From SAR86 cluster bacterium (GTDB lineage: Bacteria > Pseudomonadota > Gammaproteobacteria > Magnimaribacterales > TMED112): a stretch of 39,282 bases of DNA. Positions 21,041 through 29,319 of the stretch are shown one piece after another. Position 1 is the first letter of the stretch. The number at the start of each line of letters is the position of its first letter. The stretch covers positions 1-39,282 of the forward strand of contig SHBL01000004.1 in NCBI GenBank assembly GCA_004321845.1, read 5' to 3'. The notes under the pieces are model-generated. The model ran no database searches. It saw only the letters and a list, made by a program, of their open reading frames with translations, and was not told where the DNA came from. Made by a program: the position numbers and the translations under genes.

Positions 21041-21688
21041 ATGAGACATAGAAAACTTAGTAGAAGATTCAGTAGAACATCATCACATAGAATGGCTATG
21101 ATGAGAAACCTTGCTGCGTCTCTAATTGAGCATGAAGTAGTAAAGACAACAGTTGAAAAAGGCAAAGAGTTAAGAAGATTTATCGAACCTTTAATCACTA
21201 GAGCTAAAGAGGATACACTTCATAATAGGAGACAAGTTATTTCAGAATTGCACTCTAAAAGTGCAGCATCCAAGCTATTTTCTGATTTAGGACCAAGGTT
21301 TAGTGAAACCAAGGGGGGTTATCTCAGAGTGATTAAAGCAGGTTTCAGAGAGGGTGATAAAGCGGATATATGTTTTATAGAGCTAACTATTAGAGATGAG
21401 TCTGAAAGTTTAGATCAAGTAACTGAATCTGAAAATATAACAAAAGAAGAATCTAATGTTTTAGAAGATGCATTAGTTGAAACTGCAGTTGAAGAAACAA
21501 AAGAAGATAAACCTAAGAAAGCTGCTGCAAAGAAAACTGAAACAAAAGAAGATAAACCTAAGAAAGCTGCTGCAAAGAAAACTGAAACAAAAGAAGATAA
21601 ACCTAAGAAAGCTGCTGCAAATAAAGCCAAAACAAAACCTAAGAAAGAAGAAGAAAAGAAAAGCTGGTGGTCTAGGTTTAAAATTTAG
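21041..21688 (+). CDS. rplQ: 50S ribosomal protein L17 with a repetitive Lys/Ala/Glu tail
   Basis: Protein bL17; residues 1-~118 are canonical (MRHRKLSRRFSRTSSHRMAM; KELRRFIEPLITRAKEDTLH; LGPRFSETKGGYLRVIKAGF; GDKADICFIEL). The family is about 120-130 residues, but this protein has 215. The ~100-residue extension begins with an acidic stretch, then three 15-residue units built around KEDKPKKAAAKKTET. It ends in KEEEKKSWWSRFKI, with two Trp in an amphipathic, basic terminus that could touch membrane or RNA (inference). The tail is encoded by 45-bp repeats at 21494-21628. It converges on uvrA with an 8-base gap. Confidence 0.97.
   Translation: MRHRKLSRRFSRTSSHRMAMMRNLAASLIEHEVVKTTVEKGKELRRFIEPLITRAKEDTLHNRRQVISELHSKSAASKLFSDLGPRFSETKGGYLRVIKAGFREGDKADICFIELTIRDESESLDQVTESENITKEESNVLEDALVETAVEETKEDKPKKAAAKKTETKEDKPKKAAAKKTETKEDKPKKAAANKAKTKPKKEEEKKSWWSRFKI
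21494..21628 (+). repeat. Three 45-bp tandem repeats in the 3' end of rplQ
   Basis: Units start at 21494, 21539 and 21584. Units 1 and 2 look identical base for base; unit 3 diverges in its last third (aataaagcc in place of agaaaactg). The period is a multiple of three and encodes ETKEDKPKKAAAKKT. Near-identity without synonymous drift points to recent expansion or ongoing gene conversion/slippage. Confidence 0.9.
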
Positions 21689-21696
21689 GTCTAAGT

Positions 21697-24489
21697 CTAA
21701 GTAACTTTCAACATTTTTCCTGTAAAAGATTTTTTATTCTTTCTTATTTCTTTAATATCACCCTCTGCAACAACATTGCCTCCTCCATCGCCGCCCTCTG
21801 GTCCAAGATCAATTATCCAATCCGCCAATTTTATTACATCTAAATTATGTTCTATTACAATCACACTGTTGCCTTTATTTACAAGTTTATTTAGAACATC
21901 CATTAACATTTGAATATCATAAAAATGAAGTCCAGTAGTTGGCTCATCAAGTATATAAAGTGTATTACCAGTATCTCTTTTAGATAATTCTTTCGAAAGT
22001 TTAACCCTCTGAGCCTCGCCTCCAGAAAGAGTATTCGCAGCTTGACCTAATTTTATATATGAAAGTCCAACTTCTTTGAGAGTTGTAAGTTTCTTAAATA
22101 TTTGTGGTATCGATTTGAAGAAATCTAAACCTTCTTCAACAGTCATTTCTAGAATTTCATGAATATTTTTATCTTTAAATTTGATCTCAAGGGTATCGTC
22201 TCTAAATCTCTTCCCTTTACATACATCACATTCAACATATAAATCTGGCAAAAAATGCATTTCTACTTTCACCCAACCTTCTCCTCTACAATTCTCACAT
22301 CTACCCCCTTCCACATTAAAACTAAATCTGCCTGGTTTATATCCTCTTGCTTTTGATTCAGGGACATTAGCAAAAATCTCTCTTATGTGGGTGAATAAAC
22401 CAGTGTAAGTAGCTGGGTTAGATCTTGGTGTCTTGCCTATTGGACTTTGATCTATTGAGATCAACTTGTCTATATTCTCTTCGCCAATAATTTTTTTAAA
22501 TTCTGTTTTTTCTGGAATCTTTGAATTATTTAATTTTGAATTTACACCAGGTATTAAAGTGTGATTAATCAAAGATGATTTCCCTGACCCTGAAACACCA
22601 GTAATTGCTACTAACTTGTTCAAAGGAATATCAATATTTATATCATTAAGGTTATTTGTTTTTGCTCCTGAAATATAAATAGAATTATGGCTCTCTTTCC
22701 TTTCAATATTCTCTAGAGATATAACTTTCTCTTTTCTTAGATATTGTGCTGTTATAGATTGTTTTGATGTTGATATAGCTTCTAGATTTCCTTCTGCAAC
22801 AATTGACCCACCATGAATACCAGCGCCTATGCCTAAATCAATGATATGGTCAGCAGAACGTATCATTTCTTCGTCATGCTCTACAACAATTACAGTATTT
22901 CCTAAATCCCTCAATTTTATTAGAGTACTTATTAATTTTTGATTGTCTCTTTGATGGAGTCCAATAGAAGGCTCATCTAGGACATATATAACCCCTACTA
23001 ATCCTGATCCAATTTGGCTTGCCAATCTAATTCTTTGTGCTTCGCCCCCTGAAAGTGTGTTAGCTCCTCTTGAAAGATTTAAATAATCTAGCCCTACATC
23101 AACTAGGAAAGATAAACGAGTTGAAATTTCTCTGCTTATTTTTTCGGCAATCTCAGATTTATTTCCATCTAAGTTTAGGTTAAGGATTATTTCATTAGCA
23201 TCATTAATTTTTAGCGAACTAATTTCAGGCAGACTCATTCCATCAACAAATACATTTCTAGCAACTTCATTAAGTCTTTGCCCGTTACAGGATGTACATG
23301 TTTTTTCTGATACAAATGAACTAATCTTTTCTCTTATGAAGTAGGAATCTGTTCTTTCAAGCTGTCTTTTAAGAGATGGTATTACACCCTCAAATTTCTC
23401 TTTAATTATTTTATTTGTTGTTAAATCCTTAAAAGGTATTTCTTTATCTGAGCCCCACAAAATTATATCTTTTGTTTCTTTCTTAAGATTCTGCCAAGAT
23501 TTAGTTAAATCCTCATTAAGTACATCTAATAGACCTATAAGCTTACTTTGGTAATAGGGAGTATTCCAAGGCTCAATACATCCCTGTGCAATACTTAGAT
23601 TCTTATATTTAATTATTTTATCTTCGTCAAAGTAGCTATTTACTCCTAGCCCATCACATTCAGGGCATGCCCCACTCGGATTGTTGAAAGAGAATATTTT
23701 TGGCTCTAGCTCTTGGACTGAAAAATCACATTTTGGACATGAATGTTTATTTGATAATCTATATTCATTTTCATTTGATGCTATATCAACGCTTCCCTGT
23801 GAAAATCTCAATGCAGTTTCTATTGATTCTGTAAGTCTTTGCCTACAGTCCTTTGTTTTATCAATAATTAATTGATCTACCAGTACAGAGATATTATGTT
23901 TTTTATTTTTTTCTAAAAGCGGGACTTTATTTATTGCATAAATTTCATCATCAACCCTAACTTTTGAAAATCCCTCTGCCATAAGTTGGCTTAATAATTC
24001 AATATGTTCTCCTTTTCCATCCATGATTATTGGTGAGAATACTGATATTTTTTCACCCATTTCTTTGTTCACTGTTTCAGCAACCATGGTCACAACTGGT
24101 TTAGCTTCGAGCTCAATATGATGTTCAGGACATTTTGGCACACCTACTCTGGCAAAAAGTAATCTCAAGTAGTCATGTACTTCAGTTATTGTTCCAACTG
24201 TTGAGCGAGGATTATGGGAAGTAGATTTTTGTTGAATAGATATAGATGGTGACAAACCTTCTATCGACTCCAAGTCTGCCTTGTCCATTACTGACAAGAA
24301 TTGCCTGGCATAGGTAGAAAGTGATTCAACATATCTTCTTTGACCTTCGGCATAAATAGTATCGAAAGCTAATGAAGATTTACCCGATCCAGAAAGCCCA
24401 GTTATAACAGTAAGCTTCTCTCTGGGAATCTTAAGAGAGATATTTTTTAAATTGTGTGCTTTTGCACCTTTGATTTCAATAAACTTCAA
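21697..24489 (-). CDS. uvrA: Excinuclease ABC subunit A
   Basis: Damage-recognition ATPase of nucleotide excision repair, 930 residues (E. coli 940). Two ABC modules are visible: Walker A GLSGSGKSSL at 31-40 and GVSGSGKSSL in the second half; signature motifs LSGGEAQRIRLASQ and LSGGEAQRVKLSKEL; Walker B VIYVLDEPSIGLHQRD and LYILDEPTTGLHFYD. Zinc modules CPKCDFS...CPECDGLG and CENCRGEGW...CDVCKGKR are complete. It is divergent from ssb across 42 bases, as in E. coli. The shared spacer has overlapping -10 elements but no CTGT-N8-ACAG LexA box. It converges on rplQ. Confidence 0.98.
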   Translation of the reverse strand: MKFIEIKGAKAHNLKNISLKIPREKLTVITGLSGSGKSSLAFDTIYAEGQRRYVESLSTYARQFLSVMDKADLESIEGLSPSISIQQKSTSHNPRSTVGTITEVHDYLRLLFARVGVPKCPEHHIELEAKPVVTMVAETVNKEMGEKISVFSPIIMDGKGEHIELLSQLMAEGFSKVRVDDEIYAINKVPLLEKNKKHNISVLVDQLIIDKTKDCRQRLTESIETALRFSQGSVDIASNENEYRLSNKHSCPKCDFSVQELEPKIFSFNNPSGACPECDGLGVNSYFDEDKIIKYKNLSIAQGCIEPWNTPYYQSKLIGLLDVLNEDLTKSWQNLKKETKDIILWGSDKEIPFKDLTTNKIIKEKFEGVIPSLKRQLERTDSYFIREKISSFVSEKTCTSCNGQRLNEVARNVFVDGMSLPEISSLKINDANEIILNLNLDGNKSEIAEKISREISTRLSFLVDVGLDYLNLSRGANTLSGGEAQRIRLASQIGSGLVGVIYVLDEPSIGLHQRDNQKLISTLIKLRDLGNTVIVVEHDEEMIRSADHIIDLGIGAGIHGGSIVAEGNLEAISTSKQSITAQYLRKEKVISLENIERKESHNSIYISGAKTNNLNDINIDIPLNKLVAITGVSGSGKSSLINHTLIPGVNSKLNNSKIPEKTEFKKIIGEENIDKLISIDQSPIGKTPRSNPATYTGLFTHIREIFANVPESKARGYKPGRFSFNVEGGRCENCRGEGWVKVEMHFLPDLYVECDVCKGKRFRDDTLEIKFKDKNIHEILEMTVEEGLDFFKSIPQIFKKLTTLKEVGLSYIKLGQAANTLSGGEAQRVKLSKELSKRDTGNTLYILDEPTTGLHFYDIQMLMDVLNKLVNKGNSVIVIEHNLDVIKLADWIIDLGPEGGDGGGNVVAEGDIKEIRKNKKSFTGKMLKVT

Positions 24490-24490
24490 A

Positions 24491-24520
24491 TTGATAACAT
24501 GAAATGGAAAAAAGTATTAT
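24491..24520 (+). promoter_or_regulatory. Divergent uvrA/ssb promoter region
   Basis: For ssb: TTGATA (24491-24496), an 18-base spacer and TATTAT (24515-24520), giving a start near 24527, about 5 bases before the ssb ATG. On the opposite strand TATAAT (complement of 24516-24521) fits a uvrA -10 with a leader of about 20 bases, although no good -35 sits at the right distance. The two -10 elements overlap almost completely, so the polymerases would exclude each other. Confidence 0.55.
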
Positions 24521-24531
24521 AGAATATATAT

Positions 24532-24951
24532 ATGTCAAACGGCTTAAATAAAGTGCTAATTATTGGAAATCTGGGAGCAGATCCTGAAATTAAATATACT
24601 CAGGCAGGAAGTCCTGTTGCTAACCTTTCAATTGCAACTTCAGAAAGATGGAAAGATAAAACCACAGGAGAGCAAAAAGAACAGGTCGAGTGGCATAGGG
24701 TAGTAATTTTTGGAAGACTCGCTGAGATTGCTGAGCAATATCTTAAGAAGGGGTCTAAAATTTTTGTTGAGGGAAAATTACAAACACGTGACTGGGAAGA
24801 TTCTGAAGGAAAAAAGAGGTATACAACAGAAGTAATTGCTAGAGAAATGACAATGCTTGATTCAAGAGGCGATTCTGATGCAGGCTCTCAAGCAAATAGT
24901 TCTAAACCTAAACAAGATAATGATAAATTTGAAGAAGATATTCCTTTTTAA
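24532..24951 (+). CDS. ssb: Single-stranded DNA-binding protein
   Basis: SSB, 139 residues (E. coli 178). The OB-fold domain (1-~110) contains NKVLIIGNLGADPEIKYT, GSPVANLSIATSERWKDK, EWHRVVIFGRLAEIAEQYLK and KIFVEGKLQTRDWED. A short, Gly-poor linker leads to the acidic protein-interaction tip ending DKFEEDIPF, which binds repair and replication partners. The shortened linker fits the general compaction. Its 3' end overlaps the convergent fabB by 4 bases. Confidence 0.97.
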   Translation: MSNGLNKVLIIGNLGADPEIKYTQAGSPVANLSIATSERWKDKTTGEQKEQVEWHRVVIFGRLAEIAEQYLKKGSKIFVEGKLQTRDWEDSEGKKRYTTEVIAREMTMLDSRGDSDAGSQANSSKPKQDNDKFEEDIPF

Positions 24952-26147
24952 GCCCTTCTTATAATTATCGATCCGTTTGTTCCACCAAATCCAAAAGAAT
25001 TTGAAAGGAAACAATCTATTTTCTTATTGATATTTTCTTTTAGAATTGGAAAATCTTGAGCAGCTGGATCTAGATCTTTTATATTGTGGCTGCCACAGAG
25101 GAATTCATTCTCCATCATCAAAATAGAGTATATGACTTCATGTACTCCAGCTGCGCCTAAAGCATGGCCAGTCAAAGATTTTGTAGAAGATATAGGAGGT
25201 ACATTATCTTTAAAAACTTCTTTAATGGCATTAAGTTCTGTTATGTCTCCTACAGGTGTCCCTGTCCCATGTGTGTTTATATATTCAACCTCATGAAGAT
25301 GTTTTAAACCTTGCATACACCTACTAGCACCTTCTCCAGATGGACTTACTAATGAATGCCCATCAGATGTTTCAAAACATGATATTACCTCACCATAAAT
25401 ATGGGCTCCTCTTTCTTTAGCTGACTCATATTCTTCTAAAATTACTATTCCACCACCTCCAGATGGTATAAACCCATCTCTATTAAGATCATAGGGTTTT
25501 GAAGAGCTAGTTGGATTTTCATTACTTTTTGTGCTCAAAGCTCCCATAGCATCAAACATCATAGCGCCTGTCCAATGATCATCTTCAGCACCACCTGCAA
25601 TAACAATTTTTTGCCTTCCATTTTTAATTAGATCATAACCATATGAAATACAATGCAGGCTTGTTGAGCAAGCAGAAGCTATTGAGAAAGAAACTCCCTT
25701 AGTTTGAAAAAAAGTAGATATTGCAGCAGATGTTGTATTACCCATCGTTCTTGTTACTGCATATGGTCCAATACGTTTAATGCCTTTTTCTCTTGCTGTA
25801 TCTACAACGTTTTTTAGCTCCCTACTTGATCCAGTGCCAGAGCCAACTATAACACCTACATCATTATTACTTATCTGTTCAGCACTCAATCCTGAGTCTT
25901 CAATAGCCTCTTTTGTAGATAAGAAAGCATAGGCAGAGGTTTCACTCATAAACCGCAGCATTTTCCTATCAATCGTTGTTAAATCTGCATTAACTTGGCC
26001 CGATACATGACATCTCATTCCATTATCGACATAGTCTTGATTTATTGACAGACCAGACTTGCTTGCTCTAAGAGAGCTTAGAACCTCACTGCGATCATTG
26101 CCTAAACAAGATATGACCCCAAGTCCAGTTATTACTACTCTATTCAT
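24948..26147 (-). CDS. fabB: 3-oxoacyl-ACP synthase I (FabB type)
   Basis: Beta-ketoacyl-ACP synthase of fatty-acid elongation, 399 residues. The Cys-His-His triad is Cys160 (SIASACSTSLHCI), His293 (YINTHGTGTPVGD) and His328 (STKSLTGHALGAAG). The N-terminus MNRVVITGLGVISCLGN and the segments GMRCHVSGQVNADL, DRKMLRFMSETSAYAF and GGAEDDHWTGAMMFDAMGALS resemble FabB more than FabF. FabB is the condensing enzyme of the unsaturated pathway and normally works with FabA; no fabA is in this window. It overlaps ispB by 4 bases (ATGA) and is probably co-transcribed with it. FabF remains a less likely alternative. Confidence 0.9.
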   Translation of the reverse strand: MNRVVITGLGVISCLGNDRSEVLSSLRASKSGLSINQDYVDNGMRCHVSGQVNADLTTIDRKMLRFMSETSAYAFLSTKEAIEDSGLSAEQISNNDVGVIVGSGTGSSRELKNVVDTAREKGIKRIGPYAVTRTMGNTTSAAISTFFQTKGVSFSIASACSTSLHCISYGYDLIKNGRQKIVIAGGAEDDHWTGAMMFDAMGALSTKSNENPTSSSKPYDLNRDGFIPSGGGGIVILEEYESAKERGAHIYGEVISCFETSDGHSLVSPSGEGASRCMQGLKHLHEVEYINTHGTGTPVGDITELNAIKEVFKDNVPPISSTKSLTGHALGAAGVHEVIYSILMMENEFLCGSHNIKDLDPAAQDFPILKENINKKIDCFLSNSFGFGGTNGSIIIRRA

Positions 26148-27091
26148 GCAACTAAAGTTTCTTTTAAAAATACCCTTAAATTATCTAGCTTATCTAGTTT
26201 AATAAATCTTTCAGTGTATTCAATGCAATTACTAATAGCTTTTTCTCTCTCTATACGTGCTTTTTTAAAGCAATCAGAATCTATTATTTTCTTTTTTATA
26301 GTTTCATATTCTCCAGATTGAATTAAGCTAAAAATCTGATCTTGCTGATTAGAATTTGAATCTTCAAAGAGCAAAATTACTGGCAGAGTTAATTTCCCTT
26401 CACTTAAATCCTTAAATTCAGCCTTTCCTGTTATTTCTGATGTGTTGAAATCACTTAGATCATCATTAATCTGAAATGCCCTGCCAAAAGAAAGACCAAG
26501 TTGTTTCAATAGTTCCAAATCATGGGTATCTAATTTCTTTTCAATACCAATACATTTAAGTATCCCAGAGAATAAAACTGCAGTCTTTTTCTCAATGACA
26601 TCGTAATATTGTTCAATACAGACAGTATTATTATTTCTAATTTCTATTTGATTAAACTCACCATCTATAAGGTTTTCAGCACATTTTATGAGCTCATTTG
26701 ATATTGCAATATTCTCAAGTGAATTAAGAGCTTGAAATGTCTTGGTATACAAAAAATCACCGTAGAGTATTGCTTTTTTTATACCCCATTTATTTACTAC
26801 TGTTGGTTTATTACGTCTAATGTCTGCTTCATCAATAATGTCATCATGCACTAACGTAGATAAATGTATTAATTCTGCTGCTGAGGCAAGTTCAATTAAT
26901 TTAGGTTTTTTTACACCAATTTCACTTCCATATAGGAAAATAATCTTAGATCTTATAAATTTTCCTGTATTACTGAGAATATACGAAGTAATTTCATTTA
27001 TTGCTTCATTCTCAGATAATGTGATATTAGCCATTTTCGCCTTTACTTCCAGCAAAAATTCAGTTAAATTTTGTTCCTCAATATTAGACAT
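26144..27091 (-). CDS. ispB: Polyprenyl diphosphate synthase (octaprenyl-type)
   Basis: Trans-isoprenyl diphosphate synthase, 315 residues, making the long prenyl side chain of ubiquinone from IPP and an allylic starter. The first aspartate-rich motif is DDIIDEADIRR (Asp83, 84, 87); the second is NDDLSDF (Asp210, 211, 214). GKFIRSKI replaces the usual GKRLRP motif but keeps Lys and Arg. The divergent position next to rplU-rpmA-obgE is the standard gammaproteobacterial ispB context. Chain length cannot be read from sequence with confidence. Only 16 bases separate it from rplU. Confidence 0.9.
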   Translation of the reverse strand: MSNIEEQNLTEFLLEVKAKMANITLSENEAINEITSYILSNTGKFIRSKIIFLYGSEIGVKKPKLIELASAAELIHLSTLVHDDIIDEADIRRNKPTVVNKWGIKKAILYGDFLYTKTFQALNSLENIAISNELIKCAENLIDGEFNQIEIRNNNTVCIEQYYDVIEKKTAVLFSGILKCIGIEKKLDTHDLELLKQLGLSFGRAFQINDDLSDFNTSEITGKAEFKDLSEGKLTLPVILLFEDSNSNQQDQIFSLIQSGEYETIKKKIIDSDCFKKARIEREKAISNCIEYTERFIKLDKLDNLRVFLKETLVA

Positions 27092-27100
27092 ATTTATATT
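27071..27100 (+). promoter_or_regulatory. Candidate rplU-rpmA-obgE promoter
   Basis: TTGTTC (27071-27076), 18 bases, TATATT (27095-27100). The -35 lies inside the first codons of the divergent ispB. The predicted start is within 1-2 bases of the rplU ATG at 27108, i.e. a leaderless or almost leaderless mRNA; no Shine-Dalgarno is present. Confidence 0.45.
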
Positions 27101-27107
27101 TTAAGAA

Positions 27108-27428
27108 ATGTACGCAATTATAGACACAGGTAATCAACAAGAAAAGGTTGAAGTTGGCACAGTAATTGAAGTTGATTACATAGCTGACGCAAAAAAAGGT
27201 GATAAGGTTAAATTTGATAAGGTATTGCTTTTATCTGATGGAAAAGATCCATTAGTCGGCCAACCACATGTTGTAAAAGCTTACGTATCAGGAAAAGTAG
27301 TAAGCCAAGATAAAAAAGATAAGGTTTATGCAATACAATTTAGAAGAAGGAAAGATTCAAAAAGAATTGTTGGTCACAGAAGGAAAGTAACCACAATCAA
27401 CATAGAAGAGATAAAAAATGGCGCATAA
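27108..27428 (+). CDS. rplU: 50S ribosomal protein L21
   Basis: Protein bL21, 106 residues. Family segments: [40 protein letters not shown], and the C-terminal [20 protein letters not shown]. It overlaps rpmA by 11 bases, an unusually long overlap for this pair, and heads the classical rplU-rpmA-obgE operon. Confidence 0.98.
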   Translation: MYAIIDTGNQQEKVEVGTVIEVDYIADAKKGDKVKFDKVLLLSDGKDPLVGQPHVVKAYVSGKVVSQDKKDKVYAIQFRRRKDSKRIVGHRRKVTTINIEEIKNGA

Positions 27429-27678
27429 GAAAGCTGGTGGCTCAAGTAAAAACGGTAGAGATTCGAATCCTAATTTTCTAGGAGTAAAAAGATTTGGCGG
27501 CCAACAAGTAAGTGCTGGTGAAATTCTTGTTAGACAAAGAGGAACTAAATTTCATGCAGGTCTAAATGTCGGCAAAGGAAGAGATGATACTTTATTTGCT
27601 TTAAAAACAGGCGAAGTCCAATTTAAAGTAAAAGGAGTCAATAAAAGAAAATTCGTAAATATTAACCCCTCTAAATAA
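27418..27678 (+). CDS. rpmA: 50S ribosomal protein L27
   Basis: Protein bL27, 86 residues, whose flexible N-terminus reaches the peptidyl-transferase centre. It starts [20 protein letters not shown] without the N-terminal leader peptide that Firmicutes cleave off. [20 protein letters not shown] and [18 protein letters not shown] follow. The start lies 11 bases inside rplU; obgE follows after 5 bases. Confidence 0.98.
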   Translation: MAHKKAGGSSKNGRDSNPNFLGVKRFGGQQVSAGEILVRQRGTKFHAGLNVGKGRDDTLFALKTGEVQFKVKGVNKRKFVNINPSK

Positions 27679-27683
27679 AAAAC

Positions 27684-28673
27684 ATGGCTTTTTTCGATGA
27701 AGCCAGAATTCAAGCAATATCTGGAAAAGGCGGCAATGGTTGTCTTAGCTTTAGGCGTGAAAAATATATCCCTCGCGGAGGGCCAGATGGTGGTGATGGG
27801 GGAGATGGCGGCAATGTAATTGTTAGTTTAGATTCCAACCTTAATTCTTTAAATCATTTAAAAGGAAAAAAAGTTTTTGCTGCAAAATCTGGGAGCTCAG
27901 GCAGCGGTAAAAATATGAGAGGAGAATCAGGAGATAACCTAGTTATTCCTGTACCCAATGGAACCTTAATACATGCTTTAGAAACTGGTGAGTATGTTGG
28001 GGAAATAAACCTTGAAACTCAAAGCATCATAATTGCCAAAGGCGGAAAAGGAGGTTTGGGAAATGCAAGATTTAAATCATCAACAAATCAATCCCCTAGA
28101 AAGACTACAAATGGTGAGGAATCTGATAAAAGAGAAATAATGTTAGAACTAAGGTTAATTGCAGACGTCGGGCTTCTTGGTCTGCCAAATGCTGGTAAAT
28201 CAACATTAATTAGCAATATTACAAACTCAAAATCAAAAATAGGAGCTTACGCTTTTACAACTTTAGATCCAGAGCTAGGAGTAATGGAGAATGCAAGACA
28301 AAAAATTACAATAGCTGATTTACCTGGAATTATTGAAGGGGCTTCAAAAGGGTTGGGTCTCGGCACTAAATTTCTTAGACATGCTTACAGAACAAAATTT
28401 TTATTACATCTAGTTGATGGAACTCAAGATCCTGAAGAAGCATTAGAATCTTTTAATGTAATAGAAAAAGAACTTGAAGATTTTCATCTAGATTTCTCTG
28501 ATCAACAAAGATGGATTTGTATAACTAAGATAGATTTGATTAAAGATAATGATCTTTCTAATTTAATTAACAAGTTTCAAAGCAAATTTCCTAAGACAGC
28601 AATTTACCCTATCTCATCAATTACAAGGGATGGTATAGATATACTTACTGATGAGTTATTTAAGCAGACTTAA
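27684..28673 (+). CDS. obgE: Obg/CgtA family GTPase
   Basis: Ribosome-associated GTPase for late 50S assembly and stress signalling, 329 residues (E. coli 390). The glycine-rich Obg fold occupies ~1-158 (GGPDGGDGGDGG at 32-43; SGSGKNMRGESGDN). The GTPase domain has G1 GLPNAGKST (166-174), the switch I FTTLDPELG, G3 DLPG at 212-215, and G4 TKID. The variable acidic C-terminal extension of E. coli ObgE is missing, as in many lineages. The last 14 bases overlap the convergent rpsT. Confidence 0.97.
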   Translation: MAFFDEARIQAISGKGGNGCLSFRREKYIPRGGPDGGDGGDGGNVIVSLDSNLNSLNHLKGKKVFAAKSGSSGSGKNMRGESGDNLVIPVPNGTLIHALETGEYVGEINLETQSIIIAKGGKGGLGNARFKSSTNQSPRKTTNGEESDKREIMLELRLIADVGLLGLPNAGKSTLISNITNSKSKIGAYAFTTLDPELGVMENARQKITIADLPGIIEGASKGLGLGTKFLRHAYRTKFLLHLVDGTQDPEEALESFNVIEKELEDFHLDFSDQQRWICITKIDLIKDNDLSNLINKFQSKFPKTAIYPISSITRDGIDILTDELFKQT

Positions 28674-28917
28674 CTTGTTTATTCATTCTGCTTTTTATTC
28701 TAGCAGCTTTATTTTTGTGGATAACACCTTTGCTTGCTAACTTATCAACGGTTGACTGAGCGGTTTTTAATACTTCAGAAGCTTTTTTATCTTTTTCTTC
28801 AACTGCTTTTATAGTAGCTTTAACTGCAGTTCTAACCATAGATCTTTGGGCATGCTTTAGTTCATACCTTTTTTTATTTTGTCTGGCTCTTTTATCAGCC
28901 GATTTTGAATTTGCCAT
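28660..28917 (-). CDS. rpsT: 30S ribosomal protein S20
   Basis: Protein bS20, 85 residues, a three-helix binder of 16S helix 44/body. It has the N-terminal ANSKSADKRARQNKKRYELK, the segment RSMVRTAVKATIKAV and the C-terminal KGVIHKNKAARIKSRMNKQV. An AAAGGA site lies just upstream of the ATG. Its start is only 18 bases from the encoded CCA end of the tmRNA gene on the same strand. There is no room for a separate promoter outside the tmRNA, so transcription through ssrA into rpsT is likely. Confidence 0.97.
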   Translation of the reverse strand: MANSKSADKRARQNKKRYELKHAQRSMVRTAVKATIKAVEEKDKKASEVLKTAQSTVDKLASKGVIHKNKAARIKSRMNKQVKSA

Positions 28918-28935
28918 TATTATTTTCCTTTTGCT

Positions 28936-29281
28936 TGGTGGAGGCGGCGGGATTCGAACCCACGTCCGTCATCACTTTCCCCTAGCTTCTACATATTTAG
29001 ATTCATCAATTAATTTCATCTTTAGTATAGCCTGATGATCAAGACATACTAAGCATAGTCCAAAAATTTCACCTTATAGATGGACAAACTATAAAGCTAC
29101 TCCTACAAAATGACTACTATCAAATGTTGTAGGTCACAAATGATAGCAGGTTGGCATTAAGCTGCCAATCTATAGTTGTAGTTATCTGCAACTAAATTTT
29201 TAAACAAAATTTTTCGAGTTATGTTTATGCTCGATATGCGCGTTGGGTTCTGCGTCAGACGTCAAAGCCTAATACGCCCCC
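28936..29281 (-). ncRNA. ssrA: Transfer-messenger RNA (one-piece)
   Basis: A 346-base tmRNA read on the minus strand. The 5' end GGGGGCG (from 29281) pairs with CGCCTCC of the acceptor 3' strand, with one G-U. This is followed by the discriminator A and an encoded CCA (28936-28938). The T arm is GTGGG-TTCGAAT-CCCGC. The 5' domain has the typical TTTGACG and GAACCCAA elements. The resume codon and tag are GCA GAT AAC TAC AAC TAT AGA TTG GCA GCT TAA (29189-29157), giving ADNYNYRLAA. It lies directly downstream of smpB, its protein partner, and upstream of rpsT. Confidence 0.96.
29157..29189 (-). other. tmRNA proteolysis-tag reading frame (ADNYNYRLAA)
   Basis: Ten sense codons and a TAA within ssrA, read on the minus strand. 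The N-terminal A-D-N-Y and the C-terminal L-A-A protease signal are standard, but Arg stands where many gammaproteobacterial tags have Ala (YALAA). The terminal -LAA degron recognised by ClpXP/SspB systems is kept. Confidence 0.85.
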
Positions 29282-29290
29282 GGACCGGCA

Positions 29291-29319
29291 ATAATAAAGC
29301 TTATTTATAGTTTTTTAAA
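29291..29319 (-). promoter_or_regulatory. Candidate ssrA promoter at the smpB 3' end
   Basis: Reading the minus strand, TTTAAA (29319-29314), 17 bases, then TATTAT (29296-29291) precede the mature tmRNA 5' end at 29281 by 9 bases. The element overlaps the last codons and stop of smpB. A transcript would start a few bases upstream of the mature end, consistent with RNase P trimming. Read-through from smpB is the alternative. Confidence 0.5.

Noticed and set aside
21477-21704. Frame-shifted 75-codon frame of KKINLRKLLQRKLKQ repeats in rplQ, and the antisense Ala/Phe/Leu frame at 21415-21630
   Set aside because: Both arise because 45-bp repeats keep all frames open; L17 continues through in the conserved frame.
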